Positions 9,030-17,525 of a DNA stretch of 64,000 nucleotides are shown here, one piece after another. Under the pieces are notes generated by a model that saw only the letters and a program-made list of their open reading frames with translations, made no database searches and was not told the DNA's origin. The stretch covers positions 8,888,336 through 8,952,335 of the forward strand of contig NZ_AP018227.1 of NCBI RefSeq assembly GCF_002368095.1, read 5' to 3'. Numbering within the stretch: position 1 is the stretch's first letter; the number at the start of each line of letters is the position of its first letter. This DNA comes from Calothrix parasitica NIES-267. Lineage in GTDB: Bacteria > Cyanobacteriota > Cyanobacteriia > Cyanobacteriales > Nostocaceae. A program made the translations under genes and the position numbers.

Positions 9030-9926
9030 ATGAAGAAATTTTTGACGCTATTTGCAGTGTTTCTGTGTTTGAGTTTGGGGATTGCTAGTTGTAATATTAC
9101 TTCTGTTGGTGGTGGCAGTAGTGATATTATTGTTGCATCAAAAGGCTTTACCGAACAAGATATTTTAGCAGAACTTTTAGCGCAACAAATTGAAGCAACC
9201 AGCGATTTAAAAGTTGACCGGAGAACTTTACAAGGTACTAAACTCTGTCATGAAGCTCTTGTGGCTGGGAACATCGATTCTTATATTGAGTATACGGGAA
9301 CAGCTTTGACAGCGGTTTTGAAAGAAAGTGTCATTGATGACCCAAGAAAAGTTTACGATTTAGTTAAACAAGCTTACGAAAAGCAGTTTAATTTAGAAGT
9401 GACACAACCTTTGGGTTTTGAAAATACTTATGCTGTGATAGTTCGCGGTGAAGATGCGAAAAAATATAATATCAACACTGTTTCTGAAGCTGTTAAGTAT
9501 GCATCTGATTGGGATATTGGTATCGGTTATGAATTTGCTGAAAGAGAAGATGGTTTACCAGGGTTAATCAAAGCTTATAATTTGCAGTTCAAAAGAAGAC
9601 CCAAAAGTATGGATTTGGGTTTGATATATCGAGCATTAACTCAAGAATTAGTAGACGTTGTTGTTAATAACTCCACCGACGGACAAATCGCTCGTTTGGG
9701 TTTGGTAATATTAGAAGACGATAAAAACTATTTCCCACCTTATGAAGCTACACCGATTGTGAATAAGAATACTTTGAAAAAATATCCGCAGTTGCAAAAG
9801 CCTTTATCCCAACTAGCTGGAATTTTAACTGCTGATGAAATGCAAGAACTTAATTATCAAGTTGAAGGTGAGTTACGCAAGATTAGCGAAGTTGTCACCG
9901 AGTTTCGTCAAGCTAAAGGACTTTAA
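9030..9926 (+). CDS. OpuC-type osmoprotectant ABC importer, substrate-binding lipoprotein
   Basis: A 298-residue OpuAC-domain binding protein with a lipoprotein signal: basic start, hydrophobic core, and lipobox IASC giving acylated C21. The domain opens with the family's typical strand and helix (IIVASKGFTEQDILAELLAQ) and shows the two-lobe layout. It should capture a quaternary amine in the periplasm for the permease and ATPase encoded upstream. It is a stand-alone lipoprotein, not fused to the permease. STRRs lie just upstream (8940-9025). No recognisable terminator follows directly; repeat-rich DNA starts five bases after the stop. Confidence 0.9.
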   Translation: MKKFLTLFAVFLCLSLGIASCNITSVGGGSSDIIVASKGFTEQDILAELLAQQIEATSDLKVDRRTLQGTKLCHEALVAGNIDSYIEYTGTALTAVLKESVIDDPRKVYDLVKQAYEKQFNLEVTQPLGFENTYAVIVRGEDAKKYNINTVSEAVKYASDWDIGIGYEFAEREDGLPGLIKAYNLQFKRRPKSMDLGLIYRALTQELVDVVVNNSTDGQIARLGLVILEDDKNYFPPYEATPIVNKNTLKKYPQLQKPLSQLAGILTADEMQELNYQVEGELRKISEVVTEFRQAKGL

Positions 9927-9930
9927 AAAG

Positions 9931-10416
9931 GTTCGTAGTTGCGCTTAAGCGCCAAGGGTTTACTACGAAGCATTTATAATTTGGTGAATACTATTCGACC
10001 ACATTAATTTTGGGGAGTATGCATCCAATCCGCCAGGGGTTGAAAACCCCTGTCTCATAGCAAAATTCCTCTTAAGAGGACTGGTAAATACACACTACTA
10101 GTAGTTCATTTCATTAATTTTGACAGTTTTGTTTTCTACGGACGTAATGTAGAGCTAGTCATGGGGGGACTTCCCCCCCCCAACAAAAATGGGAAAAACT
10201 TTAGGTTATTTGAAAGAAGCTGAAAAGCTTGCTATACCTGAAGTTTCTTAGAAGACGTTATAAATAACGTCTCCCGACATTTCCAAAGAAAACGCGACCA
10301 TAGCCGAATTAATGAAAAGGACTACTGGTCTGTCCCATTAGTTGTAAGGGTAAATCATTGTTTGTACACGAAGGCTGAAACCCTAATTATTTGCCGAAGA
10401 CCGCGCAACTACGAAC
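9931..10416. repeat. Repeat mosaic bounded by 14-bp inverted repeats
   Basis: GTTCGTAGTTGCGC at 9931-9944 is the exact reverse complement of the bases ending at 10416. Inside are a GGGGTT/AACCCC hairpin near 10050 and an unrelated AT-rich part with no coding content. The right end (10360-10415) is repeated at 10671-10727. It could be a degenerate non-autonomous mobile element. Confidence 0.45.
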
Positions 10417-10424
10417 AAAGATAA

Positions 10425-10456
10425 AAACCCATTAATCTTGATGGGTTTGTTTTCTT
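10425..10456 (+). terminator. Terminator-like hairpin with T-rich tail
   Basis: AAACCCAT pairs with ATGGGTTT across an 8-base loop and is followed by GTTTTCTTTC. It lies about 500 bp past the importer operon and could end readthrough from it or a transcript from the repeat mosaic. Confidence 0.45.
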
Positions 10457-10467
10457 TCAACCGTCGG

Positions 10468-10490
10468 GAGACGTAGCATTGCTACGTCTC
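10468..10490. repeat. GAGACGTAGCANTGCTACGTCTC palindrome, copy 1
   Basis: A near-perfect palindrome of 23 bp. Related copies lie at 35826-35850 and 53719-53742. Confidence 0.75.
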
Positions 10491-10567
10491 TACACCCATC
10501 AATTTTTATGGGACAAACCACTAGTACTAGACCACATAAGTTTTGCGGGGTATGTAAGCTTCAATTG

Positions 10568-10634
10568 TAGGTTGGGTTTCACTCCGTTCAACCCAACACC
10601 TGAGTTGGGTTGCGCTCCGCTTAACCCAACCTAC
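10568..10634. repeat. Long palindrome with GTAGGTTGGGTT arms
   Basis: GTAGGTTGGGTT at the left and AACCCAACCTAC at the right are exact reverse complements. A second internal pair (AACCCAAC/GTTGGGTT) gives a cruciform-like layout. Such palindromes are common intergenic repeats in Nostocales. Confidence 0.7.
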
Positions 10635-10670
10635 GGAGCGACTTCATAACCCTCACCCATCAGAATTATT

Positions 10671-10727
10671 GTTTGTACGTAGAGGCTGAAAACCTAATTA
10701 TTTGGCGAAGACCGCGCAACTACGAAC
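10671..10727 (+). repeat. Direct repeat of 10360-10415
   Basis: About 56 bp matching the earlier copy with few differences, both ending in GCGCAACTACGAAC. The two copies are about 311 bp apart. Confidence 0.7.
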
Positions 10728-10954
10728 GAAATTAAAGTTAGAGGGTTTGAGCGGAAGAAGAACTATTTACGGAAAACCTAATGTATAATAAACTACGTCA
10801 AAAGAGATTAATGACAACATTTATGTTGATTGTTTTATATTGCTTATTCTCTCTCCCCATCTTATCTTCCTCGATTTAATTGTTTCAAAATGTTTCTAAG
10901 TAGTTGACTATGAATTTGATTACACTTAGATTGTTTATGAAGTTGCGATACATC

Positions 10955-11140
10955 AAAATCGACGCATCTCGCCAGAACCTTGAAAACCCTATAACTTCGT
11001 TGAGATGCGTCGATAGCTTATACAGCAAGGCTTTCAGACGACGAAATTGGCGATTTACTCGGAAAATTTTTCCATTTTTTCGAGATGCGTCGATTGGGGT
11101 ACCTCAAACCCCTGCTGTGTAAGGGTTCCAGAAGTGAACT
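10955..11140 (+). promoter_or_regulatory. Probable CRISPR leader
   Basis: The AT-rich DNA directly before the first CRISPR repeat carries three copies of one motif: CGACGCATCTCG (10960-10971) and its reverse complement at 11002-11013 and 11081-11094. It ends in an ACCCCTGCTGTGTAAGGGT hairpin-like stretch just before the array. Position and repeated motifs fit a leader that would hold the promoter and adaptation signals. The upstream part of this gap (10728-10954) shows nothing I can name. Confidence 0.6.
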
Positions 11141-11314
11141 CTTTCCAAACCAACTCCCCTCAGCGGGGATGGAAACCTTCCTGCTACTGATTTGCGCCAG
11201 TATACGCTACACTTTCCAAACCAACTCCCCTCAGCGGGGATGGAAACTTTTGCTGCTCTTGTCCCTGACCTTGGTCAGAGGACTTTCCAAACCAACTCCC
11301 CTCAGCGGGGATGG

Positions 11315-13723
11315 GTGCGACTATCAGTCGCTCACGAGAGTGAGTAGCTCGTAACTACTCCTGGTTAATGTCTGAACCAGTACCTGCCCGAAGGGGCATC
11401 ACGGGTAACTATGATGTCTCAGAGCTAGAGGGAAATGCGTGAAATCTACTAGCCGCAATGTGGACGTAATGCTAGGGTAAAACCATTTTTGGGTTAACGT
11501 TCCGTGAATCTTTGACGAGGCACCGTGATGAGGAATTATCGAAAACGGCTGACACGATAACTGGAGTTAGATATTTCGCCCTATCCTCGGAATATAGGGC
11601 ATCAAACAACTTCCGGTGTATAGAAGGAACCCAATATGGTTGTATCTCTTGTGTGTGATATGAAGGAACCCCAATGGGGTCTTACAACTAGAAACGATGT
11701 TGTAAGTAGGGATTGGAGCAATCTGGTTTTTAATTCCCCAGTGGGTGTAAGACGCTACAAGAAGCGAACGCTGCCATACCCAACGGTAAACAGAAAATCA
11801 TAACTGGGCAGATAGGTTTTATTAAACCAACCCGAAAGGATGCTGACGTGTAGCGAGTGAATCCCTTGAATTCAATGCAACAAGGAAAGTTAACTTTTCG
11901 GGAAAAGTTATGGTGCAATTAAAAATTGTGAACGTAACCGAGAGGGCTACCGACTGGAACAGCATTAACTGGAAAAATGCTAACCGGGTAGTCACCAGAC
12001 TTAGACAAAGAATTTTCAAGGCAACCAGAGACGGTGACTTAAAGAGGGTTCGCAACCTTCAAAAACTACTTATGAGTAGCTACTCTAACATTGTACTTTC
12101 CGTTAGACGAGTCACGCAATTAAATTCTGGTAAGAAAACTGCGGGTGTGGATAAATTACTGGTTTTAACACCAGGAGCAAGGGGAACTTTGGTTGATATT
12201 TTGACAAAGTGTCCTCCCAGTCAACCACTACCAGTAAAACGGGTTTATATCCGTAAATCCAACGGTAAACAACGTCCCCTTGGAATTCCCTGCATCATCG
12301 ATAGGTGTTTGCAAGCCATTGTGAAAAATGCTTTGGAACCCTATTGGGAAGCACAATTCGAGAGAACATCCTACGGTTTCCGCCCTGGTAGAGGCGTACA
12401 TGATGCGATTGAAAGAATACACTCAATGTCTAAAGGCAATTCAACTAAAAGCTGGGTTGTAGATGCAGATATTGAGGGTTGTTTTGATAACATCGCTCAT
12501 GAGACTTTACTTAACACCATTGGTAACTTCCCCTCTCGGAAGTTAATTCAACAGTGGTTAAAGGCTGGATACGTAGACAAGGGCGTTTTTAACGATACAG
12601 AAACTGGTGTACCTCAAGGCGGGATAATCTCGCCTCTGCTTGCAAATATCGCTTTGCACGGTATGGAATCTGCCCTCGGCATTAGGTACGATAAACACGG
12701 TCATACTATTGGCAATCGTGGTATTGTACGCTACGCAGATGACCTCGTAGTTTTCTGCAAAAGTCAAGAAGATGCCGCTTGCGTGGTTGATACATTATCC
12801 CACTGGATGGAAACTAAGGGTTTGGCTTTATCCAAGTCTAAAACTAGAATAGTACATCTAAGTGAAGGATTCAACTTCCTGAGCTTTAACGTTAGATGGT
12901 ACGAGGATAAAAATACCAAAACAGGTCGGAAAGTACTGATAAAACCTAGCAAAGAAGCGATTCTTGAAGTACGGAATAAGATTAGAAAAGTTTGGCTAGA
13001 AAATAAAAGCAGTAATGTTAATTATTTGATATCCAAACTCAACCCGATTATTCGTGGTGTTGCTAATTACTACCGTACAGTAGTTTCCTCACATATATTC
13101 CACAAATTAGATACGTGGATGTATATCAGAGAAAACAGGTACACCAAAAGAATGCATCCAAAGAAAAGTTCAGGATGGCGTAAACATAAGTACTGGGGAC
13201 GACTAAACTTTGATAGGAATGATAACTGGGTGTTCGGCGATAAACGGACAGGTCAGTATCTTCTTAAGTTTAGTTGGTTCAACATTAGAAGGCACACCTT
13301 AGTAAAAGGTGACGCTTCTTATGATAACCCAGATTTGGTGAAATATTGGGAGTTAAGAACTAAGAGAAAATCTCAAAATCTAATTCCTTCTTACCAAAAG
13401 CTAGCCCGAAAACAAGGTTATAAGTGTTGTGTTTGTGGGGAATCATTATTTAATGATGAACCTATTCAAAAACATCACAAAGTTCCTCGAAGTAGGGGTG
13501 GTAAAGATACTTACGCTAATCTAGAATTGATGCATTACTACTGTCACCGACAAATACACTCAGTAGCCTCGGGGTGCGAAGAAGAGGTATTTGTGCAGGA
13601 ATACGAAGAATTAACGCATAGTCTTTGGTAGCGCTCGCGGATTGGCTAAAGCCGGATGCTTGGTAACTTGCTTGTCCGGTTTGTCGGGGGGAAGGGGGTA
13701 GCGATATCCCTGACCCACCCATT
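11315..13723 (+). mobile_element. Complete group II intron inserted in a CRISPR repeat
   Basis: The 5' end is GTGCGAC, matching the GUGYG consensus. Domains I-III cover about 11315-11900, and the maturase gene lies in domain IV. Domain V is visible at 13648-13683, with the catalytic AGC at 13650-13652, a GGTAA-containing tip, and closing pairing to TGTCCGGTTT. A domain VI stem follows (13683-13720) and the intron ends near CCCAT. A canonical AY end puts the 3' boundary at 13722; perfect repair of the 36-bp CRISPR repeat puts it at 13723, so the boundary is uncertain by one base. All parts needed for splicing and retrohoming seem present. Confidence 0.88.
11910..13631 (+). CDS. ltrA: Group II intron reverse transcriptase/maturase with HNH domain
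   Basis: A 573-residue LtrA-type protein. Reverse transcriptase motifs run from about residue 75 to 330, with the catalytic YADD at 275-278 (D277, D278) and the motif 4 region YGFRPGRG before it. The maturase X domain follows (about 350-450: NPIIRGVANYYR). A C-terminal HNH endonuclease shows Cys pairs (CCVCGES, from C505), KHHKVPRSRGGKDTYANLEL and YYCHRQIHS. The protein helps the intron RNA fold and splice, then copies it into DNA at the target; HNH cuts the second strand. The frame is intact, so the element may be active. The start ATG sits in intron domain IV, and the stop is about 17 bp before domain V. Confidence 0.95.
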   Translation: MVQLKIVNVTERATDWNSINWKNANRVVTRLRQRIFKATRDGDLKRVRNLQKLLMSSYSNIVLSVRRVTQLNSGKKTAGVDKLLVLTPGARGTLVDILTKCPPSQPLPVKRVYIRKSNGKQRPLGIPCIIDRCLQAIVKNALEPYWEAQFERTSYGFRPGRGVHDAIERIHSMSKGNSTKSWVVDADIEGCFDNIAHETLLNTIGNFPSRKLIQQWLKAGYVDKGVFNDTETGVPQGGIISPLLANIALHGMESALGIRYDKHGHTIGNRGIVRYADDLVVFCKSQEDAACVVDTLSHWMETKGLALSKSKTRIVHLSEGFNFLSFNVRWYEDKNTKTGRKVLIKPSKEAILEVRNKIRKVWLENKSSNVNYLISKLNPIIRGVANYYRTVVSSHIFHKLDTWMYIRENRYTKRMHPKKSSGWRKHKYWGRLNFDRNDNWVFGDKRTGQYLLKFSWFNIRRHTLVKGDASYDNPDLVKYWELRTKRKSQNLIPSYQKLARKQGYKCCVCGESLFNDEPIQKHHKVPRSRGGKDTYANLELMHYYCHRQIHSVASGCEEEVFVQEYEELTHSLW

Positions 13724-13823
13724 AAACTTTCGAGACACAATAAGTGTGTTCATGTGAAGTGTTCTTTCCAAACCAACTCCCCTCAGCGGGGATAAAAAAA
13801 GTTAACTTATTCGGAATAAATAA

Positions 13824-15317
13824 CTACCTCTTAACCAAGTCCTCTTCAACAAACCTAGCTGTATTCTTGGCTGATTCCAAAATTGTCATCAATCCACTAC
13901 CGGGATGAACCGCTCCACCAACCCAGTAAAGTTTATCGATATATTCCGAACGAACCGGGGGACGAAATGGGCCGAGCTGCAACCAGTTATGACTTAGATT
14001 GAATACAGCACCTAAATATACTGAATAATCATTCTGCCAATTTTCGGCCGTGTAGCAAGTCTCGCTAACAATATGTTGTTCTACTCCTTCAAATCCCAAT
14101 AATGGTAAGCGATTAATAATTAAGTCTCGATAGCTCTTTGCTTTTTTCTCCCAATCAACACCATGTCCGGTATGGGGAATTGGTACTAAAACATATAAGG
14201 TTGAATGTCCTTCGGGTGCGTTGCTTGCATCTACGGGAGTTGGATTACAAACGTAGAATGGTGGGTCAATTTCATCTAATGCTGAGTCATTGACAAAAGG
14301 TTTTTCTCGTTTGCGAATGTGTTCGGATAAATAAAGTTGGTGATGGGGTAAATTATCGTAGCGTTTATCAATACCTAAGTACAGCATAAAGGTTGAGCAG
14401 GAAAACTGTTTTTTCGCAAAGAAGTTGTCGGTGTATTTTCCTTGTGCTGCTGGAGGAATCAAGGTTTGTACCGCTTCAGCAAAATCGGCGTTTACTATTA
14501 CAGTGTCGGCTTTTATTCGTTCTCCATTTTCGAGTTCTACACCTTGGACTTGACGGTTTTCCAACCACACTTGTTTTACTGGTGTATTGAGGTGAATTTT
14601 TCCCCCTAAATCCTGAAATCCTTGAGCTATCGCTTGAGCTAAAGCACGAAATCCTCCTTGGGGGTGCCAAACTCCGAAAGCCATTTCAATATAGGGAATT
14701 AAGCTAAATACGCTAGCGCTAAGGGTTGGATGCATTCCTAAATATTTGGCTGGATAGGAGAGAGCATATACTAATCGCTCATCTTGAAAAGCATTCCAAA
14801 AGTGTTGATAAAGAGTTTCCCAAGGTTTAAATTTCAAACCCGTACCCAGTTCGTCGAGTCGCATGTATCCCAAGATAGAACGAGCTGGTTGACTGAGATA
14901 GGGTTCGTAACCAGCGTCATATTTCTTTGTTTCTTCAGCATACCAACGGTCTAAAGCTGCGGGTAAATCTTGACGAAATGCGGCTAATTGATGCTTTAAT
15001 TTATCAAAATCGGTGGTCAGTTCTAATGTTGAATCGTCCCAGAAGCGTAATTTGGTGTAGGGTTCTAGACGAGTGAAAGTGATGTAATCTTCTCGTTTGA
15101 GTCCAGCGCTAGCAAATAAATCGTCGTAAAGGTTGGGTAATTGTAAGATAGTTGGGCCGGTATCGAAAGCGTAATCACCATCTTGAAAACCGCGCATTCT
15201 TCCTCCGACGCGATTGCTTGATTCAAATATTTCTACGTTATAACCCTGACCTTTCAAGCGTAATGCTGTAGCTAATCCACCCGGTCCCGCACCTACGATG
15301 ATGATGTTTTTAGTCAT
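13824..15317 (-). CDS. CrtI-type carotenoid desaturase/isomerase-like flavoprotein
   Basis: A 497-residue FAD-dependent amine-oxidoreductase-like protein. The N-terminal dinucleotide fold is clear (IIIVGAGPGGLATALRLKG, residues 5-23, then NRVGGRMR). The FDTGPTIL motif near residue 53 and the C-terminal GGAVHPGSGLMTILESAK motif are typical of the CrtI/CrtN/CrtO phytoene desaturase superfamily. The precise reaction (desaturation, isomerisation, ketolation) cannot be assigned. Cyanobacteria normally desaturate phytoene with the unrelated CrtP/CrtQ, so this is likely an accessory carotenoid or other polyene step. A MarR regulator is transcribed divergently and is a candidate regulator. The gene's 3' end lies 25 bp from the CRISPR trailer. 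Confidence 0.75.
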   Translation of the reverse strand: MTKNIIIVGAGPGGLATALRLKGQGYNVEIFESSNRVGGRMRGFQDGDYAFDTGPTILQLPNLYDDLFASAGLKREDYITFTRLEPYTKLRFWDDSTLELTTDFDKLKHQLAAFRQDLPAALDRWYAEETKKYDAGYEPYLSQPARSILGYMRLDELGTGLKFKPWETLYQHFWNAFQDERLVYALSYPAKYLGMHPTLSASVFSLIPYIEMAFGVWHPQGGFRALAQAIAQGFQDLGGKIHLNTPVKQVWLENRQVQGVELENGERIKADTVIVNADFAEAVQTLIPPAAQGKYTDNFFAKKQFSCSTFMLYLGIDKRYDNLPHHQLYLSEHIRKREKPFVNDSALDEIDPPFYVCNPTPVDASNAPEGHSTLYVLVPIPHTGHGVDWEKKAKSYRDLIINRLPLLGFEGVEQHIVSETCYTAENWQNDYSVYLGAVFNLSHNWLQLGPFRPPVRSEYIDKLYWVGGAVHPGSGLMTILESAKNTARFVEEDLVKR

Positions 15318-15345
15318 GATTGATTGTCTTTTGATTGTTGATATT

Positions 15346-15540
15346 GCAGTTTTCAGTTGGGTTCAATACACTCGGAACCTCACCCCGTCCTGCGGACACC
15401 CCTCTCCTTGTTAAGGGAGAGGGGAAAGAGGTATTCCATCCTTGTTAAGGAAGAGGGGAAAGAGGTATTTCGTCCTGCGGACACCCCTCTCCTTGATAAG
15501 GAGAGGGGACGGGGGTGAGGTTAATTTGTATTGCATCTAA
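15346..15540. repeat. Palindromic element, GCAGTTTTC/CCCCTCTCC family, expanded copy
   Basis: Starts GCAGTTTTCAGTTGGGTT and ends near GGTTAATTTGTATTGCA. The centre holds three CCTCTCCTTG-type stems with partly duplicated GAGGGGAAAGAGGTATT segments. It fills the intergenic space between the CrtI-like gene and the divergent MarR gene. Confidence 0.65.
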
Positions 15541-15611
15541 ATAAAAGTGACTTTAATTTCATAAAATAAATGCATGAGTCAATCATATAATAATTCGGTA
15601 ATAACTCAGTA

Positions 15612-16139
15612 ATGGATTTACAACTGATAAATTTAATCGGAGCAGCTGCGATCGCAATTTCCGATAGTATTCAAAATGCTGCTGAGGAAAGCACGGGGAA
15701 TACTGCTTCTTTCCCTGCTGCACTAGTGATTGTCGAACGCTACCCTACGATTACAGTAGACTTACTCGCGCAATATTTACAGCTTTCTCAATCTGGTGCA
15801 GCTAGATTGGTAGAGCGTCTGGTAAATCAAAATTTGGTGGAGCGTCAGCAAGGGAATGACCGTCGTTGCGTTCATCTACAGCTTACATCTGATGGAAAAG
15901 CGATGGTTGAGAAAATTCAGCAAACAAAGATTGAAGCGGTATCAAATTTACTCAAGCCATTGACAGCAAAAGAGCAGCAGCAATTATTAATTATCTTATC
16001 TAAAATGGCAGGGGAATATGGTAATACTGAAATTATGGAAGAATATATATGTCGTTTTTGCGATATGAATAATTGTCCGTTAGCTGTTTGTCAAGAAAGA
16101 TTAGAAAATTGGGAAAGTAAAGATTCATATTCTTTATAA
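15612..16139 (+). CDS. MarR family regulator with C-terminal cysteine cluster
   Basis: A 175-residue winged-helix protein. The recognition region reads LAQYLQLSQSGAARLVERL (about 52-70), and the wing follows in VERQQGNDRRCVHLQLTSDG. After the dimerisation helix there is a cysteine cluster, C147, C150, C155 and C160 (CRFCDMNNCPLAVC), plus C86 in the wing. Four closely spaced cysteines suggest a metal site or a redox switch; this is inference. It is divergent from the CrtI-like gene with a 294-bp intergenic region holding a palindromic element, so autoregulation and control of that gene are plausible. Confidence 0.85.
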   Translation: MDLQLINLIGAAAIAISDSIQNAAEESTGNTASFPAALVIVERYPTITVDLLAQYLQLSQSGAARLVERLVNQNLVERQQGNDRRCVHLQLTSDGKAMVEKIQQTKIEAVSNLLKPLTAKEQQQLLIILSKMAGEYGNTEIMEEYICRFCDMNNCPLAVCQERLENWESKDSYSL

Positions 16140-16228
16140 AGAAGAATCAAAAGGAAAACGTAGAGGAAAGCAGGTAAAATATTGTCCATATTTTCTACCC
16201 CCTCTTCCCCCTGTTTCCCTTCTCTTCA

Positions 16229-17488
16229 CTAATTACTCCGTAAAGCAGTAATTGGGTCTAATTTTGATGCATTTCTGGCTGGGATGACACCAGCAATTAA
16301 ACCGACCCCGGTAGATAAAACAAAAGCGACTCCAACTGAAGTTGAGGAAATAATAAATGGAAACTGAGCGACTGTAGCAACAGCGAAAGCAATTACAATT
16401 CCGGTTCCCATTCCAATTGCACCACCGATAGTAGAAATAACAACTGCTTCTGTCAAAAATTGAGTAAGAATTGCTGATTTTGTAGCACCCAAAGCTTTGC
16501 GAATACCAATTTCTTTAGTTCTTTCCACTACAGAAACAAGCATGATATTGGCAATTCCGATTCCACCAACTACTAAAGAAATACCAGCAATTGCTCCGAC
16601 CATAGTTGTTAATAAACCGGTTACTGTTGCCAAAGTTTCGAGAATATCAGCTTGGTTAGTGACGCGAAAATCATCATCTTTTGGAGACTGGATATTATGT
16701 CGCGATCGCAGTAAATTTGTGATTTGAAATTCGGCTGCTGATAATTGTTCTTTACTGGCATATTTTACATAAATACCATTGACAGAAATGCCAAATAACG
16801 AGTTATTACCAACAATTCTTGCGGACATAGTAGTTAGAGGAATATAAACAGCATCATCTCTATCCATAGGACCTTGAGAACCTTTTGCTTCCATAACTCC
16901 AACTACTTGGTAAATTTCTCCCTGGATACGAATTTTTGTACCAACTGGGTTAACATTTTGAGGGAATAATTTGTTTTTGACGGTCGGAGCGAGAACCACA
17001 ACCTGTTGACTTTCATCTAATTCATCTTGATTAAAATATCTACCCGTGTCGGGAAAAGTGTTTCTAGTTTGGGGATAATCTAAATCAGTTCCGTAGACAG
17101 TAGTTGAAGCATTTTCGTCTCCATAAACAACTTGAACTCTACGCTGTAAATAACCAGAAACAGCTGATGCTGCTGGTGCTTCAGCTGCAATTGCTTTTGC
17201 ATCTTCCCAAGTCAAAGTGCTGCTAGAACCTTGTCCTTGGCTAACGTTTCCACCTTTCGCTTCCCCAGCTAATACCTGTAAAACGTCAGAACCCAATCCT
17301 TCAATTTCTTCCTCTGTAGATTTTTGTACTCCTTGACCAATTGAAGTAATACCAATTACAGAAGCAATCCCAATAATCATTCCCAGCATGGTTAATCCCG
17401 TGCGTAATTTATTACTCCACAAAGATTGCAAAGCCATTGATAATATTTCAATATAAGAAATAGATTCTTTATAATTATTTGATTGCAT
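16229..17488 (-). CDS. MacB/DevC-type ABC exporter permease without fused ATPase
   Basis: A 419-residue FtsX-family permease: an N-terminal helix (about 30-52), a large periplasmic core domain (MacB_PCD, about 55-280), and three C-terminal helices with the typical VVERTKEIGIRKALGATK coupling motif. It pairs with the membrane fusion gene directly upstream (17712-19295). Unlike MacB it has no ATPase domain, and no ABC ATPase gene lies in this cluster, so the ATPase must be encoded elsewhere. The likely role is tripartite export of a small molecule, peptide or lipid; the substrate is unknown. Confidence 0.88.
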   Translation of the reverse strand: MQSNNYKESISYIEILSMALQSLWSNKLRTGLTMLGMIIGIASVIGITSIGQGVQKSTEEEIEGLGSDVLQVLAGEAKGGNVSQGQGSSSTLTWEDAKAIAAEAPAASAVSGYLQRRVQVVYGDENASTTVYGTDLDYPQTRNTFPDTGRYFNQDELDESQQVVVLAPTVKNKLFPQNVNPVGTKIRIQGEIYQVVGVMEAKGSQGPMDRDDAVYIPLTTMSARIVGNNSLFGISVNGIYVKYASKEQLSAAEFQITNLLRSRHNIQSPKDDDFRVTNQADILETLATVTGLLTTMVGAIAGISLVVGGIGIANIMLVSVVERTKEIGIRKALGATKSAILTQFLTEAVVISTIGGAIGMGTGIVIAFAVATVAQFPFIISSTSVGVAFVLSTGVGLIAGVIPARNASKLDPITALRSN

Positions 17489-17525
17489 AGGTATTTTAGG
17501 GAGCAGAGATAAAATATGTTTGTAA

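Larger units (their letters stand above)
11141..13799 (+). CRISPR. Short CRISPR array (4 repeats, 3 spacers) split by a group II intron
   Basis: A 36-bp repeat starts CTTTCCAAACCAACTCCCCT and ends GGGGATGGAAAC, with a CCCC/GGGG hairpin. R1 is 11141-11176 and R2 is 11212-11247, and the two are identical. R3 begins at 11283 and is cut at 11314 by the intron; its last four bases (AAAC) reappear at 13724-13727. R4 is 13764-13799, with its last six bases changed to AAAAAA. Spacers are 11177-11211 (35), 11248-11282 (35) and 13728-13763 (36). The degenerate R4 marks the trailer end, and the leader lies to the left. No cas gene is present within the window. Confidence 0.9.

Noticed and set aside
10904..11354. 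Two overlapping short open frames across the CRISPR leader and first repeats
   Set aside because: They run through the leader and the CRISPR repeats themselves; the encoded sequence repeats with the array period and has no protein family character.
11910..13631. Reverse transcriptase as part of a CRISPR adaptation system (RT-Cas1)
   Set aside because: There is no Cas1 fusion or neighbour; the X domain, HNH and flanking domain V show it is an ordinary intron maturase.
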